NCBI GenBank assembly: GCA_965227695.1
Contig: OZ245760.1
Location: 186,001 to 250,000, forward strand
From: UBA1858 sp965227695
Lineage (GTDB): Bacteria; Pseudomonadota; Gammaproteobacteria; UBA4575
Length of the DNA stretch: 64,000 nucleotides
Direction: 5' to 3'
Below, piece by piece: positions 46,462 through 55,246 of the stretch; position 1 is the stretch's first letter; each line of letters opens with the position of its first letter. Position numbers and translations under genes: made by a program. The notes under the pieces are model-generated. The model had not been told where the DNA came from, made no database searches, and saw only the letters and a list, made by a program, of their open reading frames with translations.

Positions 46462-47394
46462 ATGAAGAAAAAAAACTGTATCGCTATACTTGGAGGAAGT
46501 GGCTTTGTCGGCTCAGAAGTATGTACCCAGCTGGTCGCAGCGGGTTATTCTGTTCGATTGCTGACTCGACACCCCGATAAATGCCGCTCACTGAGAGTGT
46601 TACCTTCGTTATCTGTTTGTCCTGTCTCGGCATACAATGCTTCATCTATCTCAGGATTCAGCAGTGGTTGCCAGGCTCTCATCAACCTGGTTGGGATACT
46701 CAACGAAAAAGGCAACGACGGCAAGCAGTTTCATGAAACTCACGTTGGCACAACACGAGAAGCTTTAAATGCCTGTGAGCAATCCGGCATATCACGCATC
46801 ATTCAACTGAGCGCTCTGAATGCCGATCCTGCTGCCGACAGTTATTACCTAAGCACCAAGGGAAAAGCGGAAAACTATTTAAAAACATTTTCCGATCAGC
46901 ACATTGATTACACGATATACAGGCCTTCAGTCATATTTGGCGAAAAAGACAGCTTCCTGAACCGTTTTGCCAGGCTCCTTAAATACTCACCCGGCATTTT
47001 CCCCCTGGCGTGCCCCAATACCCGGTTTGCACCGGTATACGTAGGAGATGTGGCCCGGCAAATAGTGCATTCGGTTGGCGAGAAATCTACCTTTAATCGT
47101 AGTTATGATTTATGTGGACCATACAACTACACATTAAAAGAGCTTGTCCAATATACTGCAAGCATATGTGGTTACAAGCGCAACATTATCGGACTGCCCA
47201 ATGCTTTATCCAGGCTACAGGCCAGCATTCTGGAACACTTCCCGGGCAAGCCTTTTTCCAAAGACAATTTTAAGTCACTCCAGCTTGATAGCATATGTCG
47301 CGACGGCAGCACGTGTATCACTTCATTGCAGGCTGTCGCGCCAAGCTATCTATGTAGCAGCCGTATAGCTTCCAACAAATACAAAACTGCATAA
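46462..47394 (+). CDS. NDUFA9-like NAD(P)-binding epimerase-family protein
   Basis: This 310-residue protein is an atypical short-chain dehydrogenase with the dinucleotide motif ILGGSGFVGSEVCTQL at the N-terminus. Family-like segments are ALINLVGILNEKG near 72, RIIQLSALNADPAADSYYLSTKGKAE around 110-135 (YxxxK present), and YRPSVIFGEKDSFLNRFA near 153. It is closest in pattern to the complex I NDUFA9 subunit family, which in bacteria is of uncertain role (possibly quinone biosynthesis or complex I stability). It converges with the aminopeptidase gene, 6 bases apart. Confidence 0.85.
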   Translation: MKKKNCIAILGGSGFVGSEVCTQLVAAGYSVRLLTRHPDKCRSLRVLPSLSVCPVSAYNASSISGFSSGCQALINLVGILNEKGNDGKQFHETHVGTTREALNACEQSGISRIIQLSALNADPAADSYYLSTKGKAENYLKTFSDQHIDYTIYRPSVIFGEKDSFLNRFARLLKYSPGIFPLACPNTRFAPVYVGDVARQIVHSVGEKSTFNRSYDLCGPYNYTLKELVQYTASICGYKRNIIGLPNALSRLQASILEHFPGKPFSKDNFKSLQLDSICRDGSTCITSLQAVAPSYLCSSRIASNKYKTA

Positions 47395-47400
47395 CAGGCT

Positions 47401-48459
47401 CTAACGACATAGGCTGTTTTCAAGCTGTGTCCGTCGTTGCTGCATCTTTAATCCACGCAATCCTTCTACAGACCGATAAAAGTTTGCAAGCTTTTTATCG
47501 CAATTGTGAAATAAATTAATAAATTGTGGTACCAGGTTTTGATAAGTTGCGAATGCGTTGAGCCGGGCATTGTTAACATCTTCCAAAAACCATGACCCGT
47601 ACTGATCATAAAGTTGTGCGGATTGTAATAACGTGGTCATTTCAGTGTGATAATGCTTGAGAGCATGCTGTTTTTGTTGCTGTTTATTGTAATGGTCCTG
47701 TGAAGATTGATATATTGTTCTCAGACGCGTTCTTAAATCACTGATTACTTGGTAAAATTGTCGCAAGTAAAGATTGTTGTGCTGATAGGCGGACAGCAAT
47801 TCCGTCTGATTTGACATTCGCAACCACCGTTCTGTACCCAGTTGTGCCAACGCCGTTGCAAAAGCCTCATTCAAGGCGGTATCGTTTTTAATGTACAGTT
47901 TCTGGTGCGCCAGCTCGTGAAAGATATGTTCGGCCATGGATACATTATTGCCACTCACCATGCTACTTAGTACAGGATCTTTAAACCATCCAAGTGTCGA
48001 ATAAGCAGGGACTGGTGCCACGTAAACCTCATATCCCTGCTGTTTGAGTTTTGAAGAAAAATTCACTGCGTGGCTTTTTTCAAAATAGCCACGGTAGGGC
48101 ACACATCCAGCCACCCAAAAACACCATAATTTTGGCTGCAAAGAAAAAGGCCTGGCCGCAAAAACCACCCAGGTTACATAGTCTCGCTCCAGTTCAACGT
48201 ACGTTTTGTAGCTTTGATTATCGGGGAGCAACAACTCATTAGTGGCAAATTCACGTATCTCAATGAGCTGTTTAAACAGATTTTTAGAGGTTTCGTCTGT
48301 GGCTGTTTTTGCAAGCATATCTATCGACTCGCGTTGCTGCATTATCTGCAAATGCCCGCGTGCCGCCTGCAACCAATAAGCAGGCGATGTGCAAGCCGCC
48401 ATATGAATAAGACTAGTGATTAATAAAATTCGTATTAAAATAGTCGTTTTTATTAACAT
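47401..48459 (-). CDS. Lipoprotein-type predicted aminopeptidase (COG4324-like)
   Basis: This protein of about 352 residues has a lipoprotein-like signal (RILLITSLIHMAAC) and the metalloprotease motif HELAHQKLY with a downstream Glu in NEAFAT. This matches the uncharacterised aminopeptidase family often found in proteobacteria. The C-terminal half is helical and Gln-rich. I use the ATG at 48459, which places the lipobox cysteine at residue 23; an ATG at 48477 would add six residues and overlap the cca start codon. The substrate is unknown. Confidence 0.82.
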   Translation of the reverse strand: MLIKTTILIRILLITSLIHMAACTSPAYWLQAARGHLQIMQQRESIDMLAKTATDETSKNLFKQLIEIREFATNELLLPDNQSYKTYVELERDYVTWVVFAARPFSLQPKLWCFWVAGCVPYRGYFEKSHAVNFSSKLKQQGYEVYVAPVPAYSTLGWFKDPVLSSMVSGNNVSMAEHIFHELAHQKLYIKNDTALNEAFATALAQLGTERWLRMSNQTELLSAYQHNNLYLRQFYQVISDLRTRLRTIYQSSQDHYNKQQQKQHALKHYHTEMTTLLQSAQLYDQYGSWFLEDVNNARLNAFATYQNLVPQFINLFHNCDKKLANFYRSVEGLRGLKMQQRRTQLENSLCR

Positions 48460-48475
48460 CAATTTGGGATTTCCC

Positions 48476-49624
48476 ATGAAGAAATATCTGGTTGGCGGCG
48501 CAGTTCGTGACAGATTACTTAGTCTACCAGTCCATGAACGAGACTGGGTAGTTGTCGGTGCTACACCAGAGCAACTATTACAACAGGGCTATCGGCAAGT
48601 AGGCAAAGACTTCCCTGTTTTTTTGCATCCACACACACATGAGGAATATGCGCTGGCGCGCACAGAACGCAAGTCAGGACTTGGTCACAGGGGCTTTGAT
48701 ATTTTTAGCAGTCCTGATATCAGCCTTGAAGATGACTTACGCAGACGTGACTTAACGATCAATGCCATCGCTCAAGATGAAAATGGTATCCTGACAGATC
48801 CTTTTAACGGTCAAAAAGACATAGATAAACGCATACTCAGGCATGTATCGGCAGCATTTGCGGAGGACCCTCTGCGTGTATTGAGAGTCGCGCGTTTTGC
48901 AGCAAAATTCTGGTCCCTTGGGTTCACAATTGCACCTGAAACTCTTGCCTTGATGACTTCAATCTGCAACAGCGGTGAACTCGAACATTTATCAAAAGAA
49001 CGCATATGGCATGAAACGGAACGTGCATTATCGACCTCGAATCCGGAAATTTTTATCCATGTACTCATGCAGACGGGCGCAATTGAGCGAATTGCGCCCG
49101 AGTTATCCCAGTCACTCAGTAAAAAGAAATCATTACTCAGGTTATCCAGAATCAAGCATATCAATGCTACTGAGTGTAGATACGTCTGTCTCGTTTTGCT
49201 TGCCTGCCAGGCTGAAGATACTTTTAATATTGAAATTGCTGATACGATCAGCCATTCATTAGCCTGCCCCGGCAACCTGCATAAGCTTACGCGACTTTGC
49301 GTACAGTTCTTCTCGTCGTGCTGCAATCTTCTTTCCAAGAGTGAAGATGAAATATACCACCTACTGCATGCACTTGATGCTTTTCGACGCCAATCACGCT
49401 GCATGCAAATGATAAAATGCATGCAATGTGCCCAACCAGTTTTAAATCAAACGTGTGGCGACTCCTTGACGTTCATGGGACAACTGATAGAAAGTTTGAA
49501 TTCTGTCTCGCTAGATGAAAACAAAAGAAAACAGCTACAGGGAAAAGCGATTGGAGAAGCAATTAAACGATTGCGTATCAAAGAAATCCGAAACCAGTTA
49601 CAGCGATTAAACAAAGATAAATAA
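48476..49624 (+). CDS. cca: CCA-adding tRNA nucleotidyltransferase with eroded HD domain
   Basis: This 382-residue class II nucleotidyltransferase adds or repairs the CCA end of tRNA. The catalytic N-terminal part is intact: YLVGGAVRDRLL at the start, ERDWVVVG near residue 20, RRDLTINAIAQD near 85, and EDPLRVLRVARFAAKF near 130. In Escherichia coli a C-terminal HD phosphohydrolase domain follows; here I see no histidine-plus-HD motif, and the segment after APELSQSL is shortened and Cys/Leu-rich. The start ATG overlaps the alternative start of the divergent aminopeptidase. The 3' end overlaps uppP by 18 bases. Confidence 0.92.
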   Translation: MKKYLVGGAVRDRLLSLPVHERDWVVVGATPEQLLQQGYRQVGKDFPVFLHPHTHEEYALARTERKSGLGHRGFDIFSSPDISLEDDLRRRDLTINAIAQDENGILTDPFNGQKDIDKRILRHVSAAFAEDPLRVLRVARFAAKFWSLGFTIAPETLALMTSICNSGELEHLSKERIWHETERALSTSNPEIFIHVLMQTGAIERIAPELSQSLSKKKSLLRLSRIKHINATECRYVCLVLLACQAEDTFNIEIADTISHSLACPGNLHKLTRLCVQFFSSCCNLLSKSEDEIYHLLHALDAFRRQSRCMQMIKCMQCAQPVLNQTCGDSLTFMGQLIESLNSVSLDENKRKQLQGKAIGEAIKRLRIKEIRNQLQRLNKDK

Positions 49625-50398
49625 TAACAGCCCCAGTATAATCCGGTAAATAACAAAAGGCATCATACCGATAACATTAACCAGCCTTACAAAACCTTCA
49701 ATACAGGCGTACGCGACAATACCTGCTACCAAAAACACACACATGACAGCTAAATAATCCAAATTTACATCTGTCACAAACAACTGGGAGGATTTGTAGG
49801 TGATGGCTGCAAGTATGGTGGGAATTGATAATAAAAATGAATAGCGAGCTGCCGCTACCCGGCTTAACCCCATCATTAAACCCGCCATCATTGTAACGCC
49901 CGATCTGGATGTTCCCGGGATTAATGCAAAAGCCTGTGCAACACCTATAAATAATATCGCCTTCCAAGTTAAAGCATATTCATCAATTGATTCACGATGA
50001 TTCCGATCAGCATACGCCAAAAGCACTGCAAACAAAATTGTGGTTGCCGCAATCACATCAGCATCACGCAAATACGTCTCTATGATATCAGCAAACAATA
50101 GCCCAACGATTATGATCGGGATCGTGGCTATAATAATTCCTTGCATTAACCTCAGAATTTTTGCATTTTCTTCCCGCGTGGGAGTCTTGATTGCATGCAT
50201 CATCTGCATTAATTCTTTTCGGAAGTAAAGCAACACCGCCAGCAGACTGCCAGCATGAGCGGCAACATCGATCAATAGACCCTGGTCTTCCCAGCCCATC
50301 ACAATAGACAGCAGTACCAGGTGAGCCGAGCTGGAAACCGGCAAAAACTCGGTAAGACCCTGGATAATACCCAAGGCGATTATTTGTATGTAATCCAC
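49607..50398 (-). CDS. uppP: Undecaprenyl-diphosphatase
   Basis: This 263-residue membrane protein (BacA/UppP) recycles the C55 lipid carrier for peptidoglycan and other envelope polymers. Both active-site motifs are present: GLTEFLPVSSSAHL near residue 15 and IPGTSRSGVTMMAGLMMGLSR near 160. About eight helices are predicted. It is 11 bases downstream of the MidA-like methyltransferase gene on the same strand. Confidence 0.95.
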   Translation of the reverse strand: MDYIQIIALGIIQGLTEFLPVSSSAHLVLLSIVMGWEDQGLLIDVAAHAGSLLAVLLYFRKELMQMMHAIKTPTREENAKILRLMQGIIIATIPIIIVGLLFADIIETYLRDADVIAATTILFAVLLAYADRNHRESIDEYALTWKAILFIGVAQAFALIPGTSRSGVTMMAGLMMGLSRVAAARYSFLLSIPTILAAITYKSSQLFVTDVNLDYLAVMCVFLVAGIVAYACIEGFVRLVNVIGMMPFVIYRIILGLLLFIFV

Positions 50399-50409
50399 TT
50401 TTTCCTATT

Positions 50410-51579
50410 TTACAGTCTGTGTAAAAGATTCCGGTTTGTAAAATGGCAGGCTGATAGATCCATGTTTTTGCTTAGTATCATAACCTGAAATCGTTCCCCC
50501 ATCTCACCCGGCAGCAATAATCTTTTTAATTCTGCATGATCATTCATGGTAACGATATGTGTGGAATTATCCAGTTGACTTAAAATTCCGCTCGCAAGTA
50601 AAAAATTTGCTTGCGTGCTATAACAATCCACTTTCAATTTTGCTTTATCGGCAGCTTCTGCCAACGCCGTAAAATCTACACTACATGAAATATCCTGCAA
50701 ACCTGGCCATAACAGTGGCTGTTCATTTGCCACATGTCTAAAATGACAGATTAACGTCCCCATCGTTCTTTGATGATGATAATATTCAGCACGAGGATAA
50801 CCATAGTCGATATAAAAAAATATTCCCTGCTTCACAAATGCAGAAATATCCTCAATAAAACTATCATACTCGAGACTAACTTCAGCAAAATAATCAATAT
50901 CGTTTTGTTGGATCAACGTTTTCGGTACTCTATTACACACCGTATTTTGCAGGCGGGCATCTGCTTTGCGTTCAACAAATTCCAGTTCTTGCTTTTTGTC
51001 CAGCCCAACACAACGCTCGGCAATCATCCCGCCTTTTATTCTTAGCAGTTTGACTGGCAACACGTCCAGCACTTCATTTGCTATCACCATGGCGCATGCT
51101 AGTGGCTGCGACACTGAGTGTTGCCATACAAATTCACACAGCGAAGCATGGCGCTCAAGCCTTGATTGCTGTTTTCTTTTTAACTGCTCACTCTTTTCAA
51201 TAATAATGTATTGCTCAGGAACACAGCCGATGTATTTCAGGTGTGTCACCAAATCATCCGCAAACTTCCCGCTACCAGCACCTACCTCGACAATTTGAAT
51301 TGCTGGATTACTTTTTTTTAACTGTTGGAAATAATTTGCAAACGCGAGTGCAAAATAATGGCTACGCTCAGGACTGGTAGTGAAGTCTCCCCCGGCGCCA
51401 AACAGCTCATCTGCTTTTTCATAATAGCCTGTGTCCTTTGCAAATAGGCAAACCTGCATGTAGTCGTCAAACCCGATCGCGGATTGTGCACTATCAATTA
51501 CTTCGACAATTCTTTTTTTGCATTTAGCACTATGCTCCCGCTGCCATGCAGTTGGCACAGGCATTTGTATATTCGTCAT
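50410..51579 (-). CDS. MidA/NDUFAF7-like SAM-dependent methyltransferase
   Basis: This 389-residue protein has the COG1565 layout: IDSAQSAIGFDDYMQVCLFAKDTGYY near the N-terminus, GAGGDFTTSPERSHYFALAFA near residue 80, and the SAM motif IVEVGAGSGKFADDL near 105. The mitochondrial relative NDUFAF7 methylates an arginine of complex I; the bacterial substrate is not established. It lies directly upstream of uppP and is divergent from the folM-like gene. Confidence 0.88.
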   Translation of the reverse strand: MTNIQMPVPTAWQREHSAKCKKRIVEVIDSAQSAIGFDDYMQVCLFAKDTGYYEKADELFGAGGDFTTSPERSHYFALAFANYFQQLKKSNPAIQIVEVGAGSGKFADDLVTHLKYIGCVPEQYIIIEKSEQLKRKQQSRLERHASLCEFVWQHSVSQPLACAMVIANEVLDVLPVKLLRIKGGMIAERCVGLDKKQELEFVERKADARLQNTVCNRVPKTLIQQNDIDYFAEVSLEYDSFIEDISAFVKQGIFFYIDYGYPRAEYYHHQRTMGTLICHFRHVANEQPLLWPGLQDISCSVDFTALAEAADKAKLKVDCYSTQANFLLASGILSQLDNSTHIVTMNDHAELKRLLLPGEMGERFQVMILSKNMDLSACHFTNRNLLHRL

Positions 51580-51693
51580 TTTATCCCTTATATGTCCAGC
51601 TCAGTCCCTCACTTCATTTCGCTGGCATGATATATTCACGCTCTGTCGGCCTCAGTATACATTTATCAATTAACCCGCATCAGAAAGGACTTT

Positions 51694-52437
51694 ATGGAAT
51701 CAAAAAACACACGCGTGGCGATTGTCACCGGAGCTGCACGTAGAATCGGCGCCAGTATCGTACGCAAGCTTCACGCACAGGGTATGAATATTGTCCTCCA
51801 CTATCGTGGATCAGACAATGAAGCCAGGGCGATTGAACGAGAACTTAATGCTGTCAGGCCGAACAGCATAAAATGCCTTTCATTCAACTTGCTAGACTGT
51901 GAAAACCTCGAAGTCTTTGTAAATCAGGCAGTTTCCATATGGGGACGTCTTGATGTATTAATTAATAACGCTTCTACCTTTTATCCGACAGCTGTGAATG
52001 AGATAACCCAGCAACACTGGCATGATCTGATCGGTGTTAACTTACAGGCACCGCTATTTCTAACGCAAGCCTGTGCCAGTCATCTGACCTTTTCCAGAGG
52101 TTGTGTAATCAACATTGTTGATATCCACGCTGACCGGCCACTAAAAGGCTATACCGTTTACTCGGTGGCGAAAGCAGGCCTGTCCATGCTGACCAAATCC
52201 ATGGCACGTGAACTGGCCCCTGATGTGCGTGTCAATGGCGTCTCGCCCGGAGCCATTATGTGGCCCGAAAATGAACATTATGAAGCTCAACACCAGGAGA
52301 TAATTGATCGCACCGCTCTCAAACGGGAGGGCCATCCAAGCGATATTGCAGAGACTGTTTGGTTCCTGATCGACGCAGCCGGTTATATCACCGGCCAGAT
52401 AATCTCGGTTGATGGTGGTCGCACTCTGAGCAACTGA
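51694..52437 (+). CDS. folM: Pteridine reductase / FolM-type short-chain dehydrogenase
   Basis: This 247-residue short-chain dehydrogenase has the NADPH motif TGAARRIGASIVRKLH near residue 8; the Arg-rich version is typical of pteridine reductases. It also has NNASTFYPT near 90 and the catalytic YSVAKAG near 152. FolM enzymes reduce dihydromonapterin or dihydrofolate. It lies beside folK and folB, in the opposite direction, which supports a pterin role. Confidence 0.87.
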   Translation: MESKNTRVAIVTGAARRIGASIVRKLHAQGMNIVLHYRGSDNEARAIERELNAVRPNSIKCLSFNLLDCENLEVFVNQAVSIWGRLDVLINNASTFYPTAVNEITQQHWHDLIGVNLQAPLFLTQACASHLTFSRGCVINIVDIHADRPLKGYTVYSVAKAGLSMLTKSMARELAPDVRVNGVSPGAIMWPENEHYEAQHQEIIDRTALKREGHPSDIAETVWFLIDAAGYITGQIISVDGGRTLSN

Positions 52438-52452
52438 TTATCCAGCATGTCG

Positions 52453-52989
52453 CTAGCGCTGTTCAACAGAAGAGACTGATATCTTTTGGGGTGGCAGACT
52501 ATCAACCAGTTCTACCCGCTTTAAACTCAGCTCGCGCTTATCGAACTGCTCCCACAATTGTGCGAAAGTTGTTTTAAGAATTGGATGTGGCATATCACCG
52601 GCAATGTCGGCAAGCGGCTTGAGCACAAAAGCATAATTTGTAATATCGGAACTCGGAACATGTACACCCTCATTATTTATACTCAGGGTGCCATACAATA
52701 GCTGGTCCAGATCAATCGTACGTGAAATAAACTGGTTTTTGCTTGTTCTGACCCGCCCATGACGAGCCTCAAGTTCGCGCAGATAGTGACGCACCTCATG
52801 GGGTGACATTTGTGTTTGCACCGCCACCACAAGATTAAAAAAATTTTCTCCGGCAAATCCTTCTGCGGGCGTTTCATACACGGGCGACATTTGCAGGTCG
52901 CCAAATTTTTCTTTTAGTTCATTGATTACCTGAGAAATATGACTTTGTTTATCGATATTGCTACCGATCCCTATATATACTTTTGGCAT
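52453..52989 (-). CDS. folK: 2-amino-4-hydroxy-6-hydroxymethyldihydropteridine pyrophosphokinase
   Basis: This 178-residue HPPK activates the pterin for folate synthesis. Motifs include YIGIGSNIDKQSHI at the start, SPVYETPAEGFAGENFFNLVV near 36-56, and RTIDLDQLLYG near 88. Its start overlaps the folB stop by one base (TAATG). The C-terminal 20 or so residues extend a little beyond the usual core. Confidence 0.93.
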   Translation of the reverse strand: MPKVYIGIGSNIDKQSHISQVINELKEKFGDLQMSPVYETPAEGFAGENFFNLVVAVQTQMSPHEVRHYLRELEARHGRVRTSKNQFISRTIDLDQLLYGTLSINNEGVHVPSSDITNYAFVLKPLADIAGDMPHPILKTTFAQLWEQFDKRELSLKRVELVDSLPPQKISVSSVEQR

Positions 52990-53348
52990 TACTTAAGCCT
53001 TTTACCTCGTTCTATTGTCACACCCACCGCAGCAGAGCCCCTGACCGCACCCGGCTTGGCGATTGAAATTTTCAGCCATGGTATCTTGAATTCCTCCATA
53101 ATCGTGGTGGCAATTTTTTCAATAAGCGTCTCCACCAGTTGTGGTTGACAATCGGCCACAATAGCCCTGATTCTCTGAGAAATTGCTTTATAATCAAGAG
53201 TATACGATAAATCATCTGTTCTGGCGGCATGTGTAATATCGGTTGCCATTTCCAGATTAATCGTAATTTTTTGCTGCACTTGCCGTTCCCAGCCAAACAC
53301 TCCAATGACCGCCTCGAGGCTTAAGTCACGTATAAAAACTGTATCCAT
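52989..53348 (-). CDS. folB: Dihydroneopterin aldolase
   Basis: This 119-residue enzyme converts dihydroneopterin to hydroxymethyldihydropterin and may also act as an epimerase. Landmarks are FIRDLSLEAVIGVFGWERQV at the N-terminus, LDYKAISQRI near residue 48, and LVETLIEKIA near 71. It is translationally coupled to folK. Confidence 0.94.
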   Translation of the reverse strand: MDTVFIRDLSLEAVIGVFGWERQVQQKITINLEMATDITHAARTDDLSYTLDYKAISQRIRAIVADCQPQLVETLIEKIATTIMEEFKIPWLKISIAKPGAVRGSAAVGVTIERGKRLK

Positions 53349-53472
53349 AACTCATTGATGTCCGTTTGTGTAAATTTTTTCAGGTGAAAGATATTGGTAT
53401 ATTGTGAAGCAAACCCCTTTCTGGTAAGGTACGCCGCCCAATCCAATTATACAAACACAAGAACCTGTACAA

Positions 53473-53709
53473 ATGTCTAGAGTATGTCAAGTAACCGGTA
53501 AACGCCCTGTCGCGGGCAATAATGTATCCCATGCGCATAATAAAACGCGCAGAAGATTTTTGCCTAACCTGCATACCCACAAGTTTTGGGTCGAAAGCGA
53601 GCGTCGGTTTATCAAACTACGTCTGTCCACCAAGGGCATGCGCATTATCGACAAGAAAGGCATTGATGCGGTACTCGCAGATATACGTGCACGTGGCGAG
53701 AGCGTGTAA
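53473..53709 (+). CDS. rpmB: 50S ribosomal protein L28
   Basis: This 78-residue basic ribosomal protein begins SRVCQVTGKRPVAGNNVSHA and contains RRFLPNLHTHKFWVESE. It is immediately followed by rpmG, the standard rpmB-rpmG operon. Confidence 0.97.
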   Translation: MSRVCQVTGKRPVAGNNVSHAHNKTRRRFLPNLHTHKFWVESERRFIKLRLSTKGMRIIDKKGIDAVLADIRARGESV

Positions 53710-53733
53710 CATCAACTATCAGGAATAAACCCC

Positions 53734-53889
53734 ATGCGTGATAAAATCAAGTTAGTCTCAAGTGCCAATACTGGTCACTATTACACTACTACCAAAAACA
53801 AGCGCACAATGCCTGACAAGCTTGAAATGAAAAAGTATGACCCCGTCGTGCGCAAGCACGTGATTTATAAAGAAGCTAAAATTAAATAA
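53734..53889 (+). CDS. rpmG: 50S ribosomal protein L33
   Basis: This 51-residue ribosomal protein reads MRDKIKLVSSANTGHYYTTT at the start and ends VRKHVIYKEAKIK. It starts 24 bases after rpmB, with an AGGA-type site upstream. It lacks the CxxC pairs of zinc-binding L33 forms, as usual in gammaproteobacteria. It was found by direct translation. Confidence 0.96.
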   Translation: MRDKIKLVSSANTGHYYTTTKNKRTMPDKLEMKKYDPVVRKHVIYKEAKIK

Positions 53890-53962
53890 AACTTCTTACT
53901 CTTAACGTTTTAAAAACCTGAATATCCCGCTGTTCTGAGCAGTCATATTGCGTGGAAATGTT

Positions 53963-55156
53963 TCAAGTGTGATTGTATACGGGCTGTATTGAATAGCTTT
54001 TCAGGGACCTGGCAAAATCTTCCAGCACGCGAATACCAGTCGCCTCTGCTTCCTGGCACCACTCGGCGATCGCACACAACATACCTTCATTGCTATGGTA
54101 TTTTTGCGTCCATACCTGTAACAGGCGCTGTTGATACTCATATACTGTTTTTAACTGCAGGCTATCGTGCAAAACCTGGTTAAGGTATTCAATTTGTGGT
54201 GCTGTCATGCGGCTTCGCTCTCGCACCAGGGCCTTCTTGATTCGCTTCAGCGCACTGCGATAGTGGCCTTCGGCCTGACTTATTTCTGCTTTTAACACTG
54301 GCATCGTTACATGCCTGGCATAGTCCGCCATAATATGGAGTCGGCTGGAGACCATCATACGAACGGCATTGATATCCAGCCGTTCTTTATTGATGCTTTT
54401 ATTCTTGACGGGCTGAGGCGCCACTTTTTTTACCTCGGCCAACCCGAGCCCACTCAGGATGCGCAAGTAAAGCCAACCGATATCAAACTCCCACCAGCGC
54501 ATGGAAAAGCGCGCCGAACTCGGGTAGGCGTGATGATTATTGTGCAGCTCTTCACCACCGATCAGAACACCCAGATTGAAAAGGTTAGTTGAGCCATCCT
54601 GTGTTTCAAAATTTCTGTAGCCCCAGTAATGGCCCCCACCATTGACTACGCCCGCAGCAAAAAATGGTATCCATATCATCTGGATAGCCCAGTAAGTGAG
54701 CCCTATCGGACCAAACAGGGCAATGTATACAAGCATTAACAGGCCCAGACCGCTATTACTGAAGCGTGTGTAGAGATTGTCTTCTATCCAGTCTTCCGGT
54801 GTCCCATGACCAAACTCCTGGCAGATCCTGCTGTCCGCAGCTGCTTTACGGTATAATTCTGTCCCCTCAAACAATACCTTTTTAATCCCATGGACATGCG
54901 GGCTATGAGGGTCATCTTCACGCTCGGTACATGCATGATGTTTGCGGTGTACTGCAACCCACTGCTTTGTTCCCTGTCCGGTCGTCAGCCATAGCCAGGC
55001 ACGAAAAATATGACTCACAAATGGGTGTAGCGTCACCGCACGATGTGATTGACAACGATGTAAGTATAGCGTGACCGAAATGATTGTCAGGTGGGTCGCT
55101 GCGAGCACACAGATTAACTCACCCCACCAGGGCAGATTCAAGAATCCATCAAACAT
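53963..55156 (-). CDS. Acyl-CoA (delta-9) desaturase
   Basis: This 397-residue membrane di-iron enzyme inserts a double bond into saturated acyl chains using oxygen. The three histidine boxes are HRCQSHRA near residue 33, HRKHHA near 71, and HNNHHA near 206, with four hydrophobic helices around them. A soluble C-terminal extension of about 130 residues (rich in Arg, Lys, Gln, probably helical) follows the desaturase core. It is monocistronic and implies aerobic life. Confidence 0.9.
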   Translation of the reverse strand: MFDGFLNLPWWGELICVLAATHLTIISVTLYLHRCQSHRAVTLHPFVSHIFRAWLWLTTGQGTKQWVAVHRKHHACTEREDDPHSPHVHGIKKVLFEGTELYRKAAADSRICQEFGHGTPEDWIEDNLYTRFSNSGLGLLMLVYIALFGPIGLTYWAIQMIWIPFFAAGVVNGGGHYWGYRNFETQDGSTNLFNLGVLIGGEELHNNHHAYPSSARFSMRWWEFDIGWLYLRILSGLGLAEVKKVAPQPVKNKSINKERLDINAVRMMVSSRLHIMADYARHVTMPVLKAEISQAEGHYRSALKRIKKALVRERSRMTAPQIEYLNQVLHDSLQLKTVYEYQQRLLQVWTQKYHSNEGMLCAIAEWCQEAEATGIRVLEDFARSLKSYSIQPVYNHT

Positions 55157-55246
55157 TTTAAAACCTGACTTTTAGTCTACTTTTAACATGGAAATATTGT
55201 TAAATCATACGCACTGTTCGCCACAAGCGGCAAGCAGGAAACTCAC

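Noticed and set aside
48811..49422. 203-codon open frame antisense to cca
   Set aside because: It lies wholly opposite a recognised gene and its sequence has no recognisable domain.
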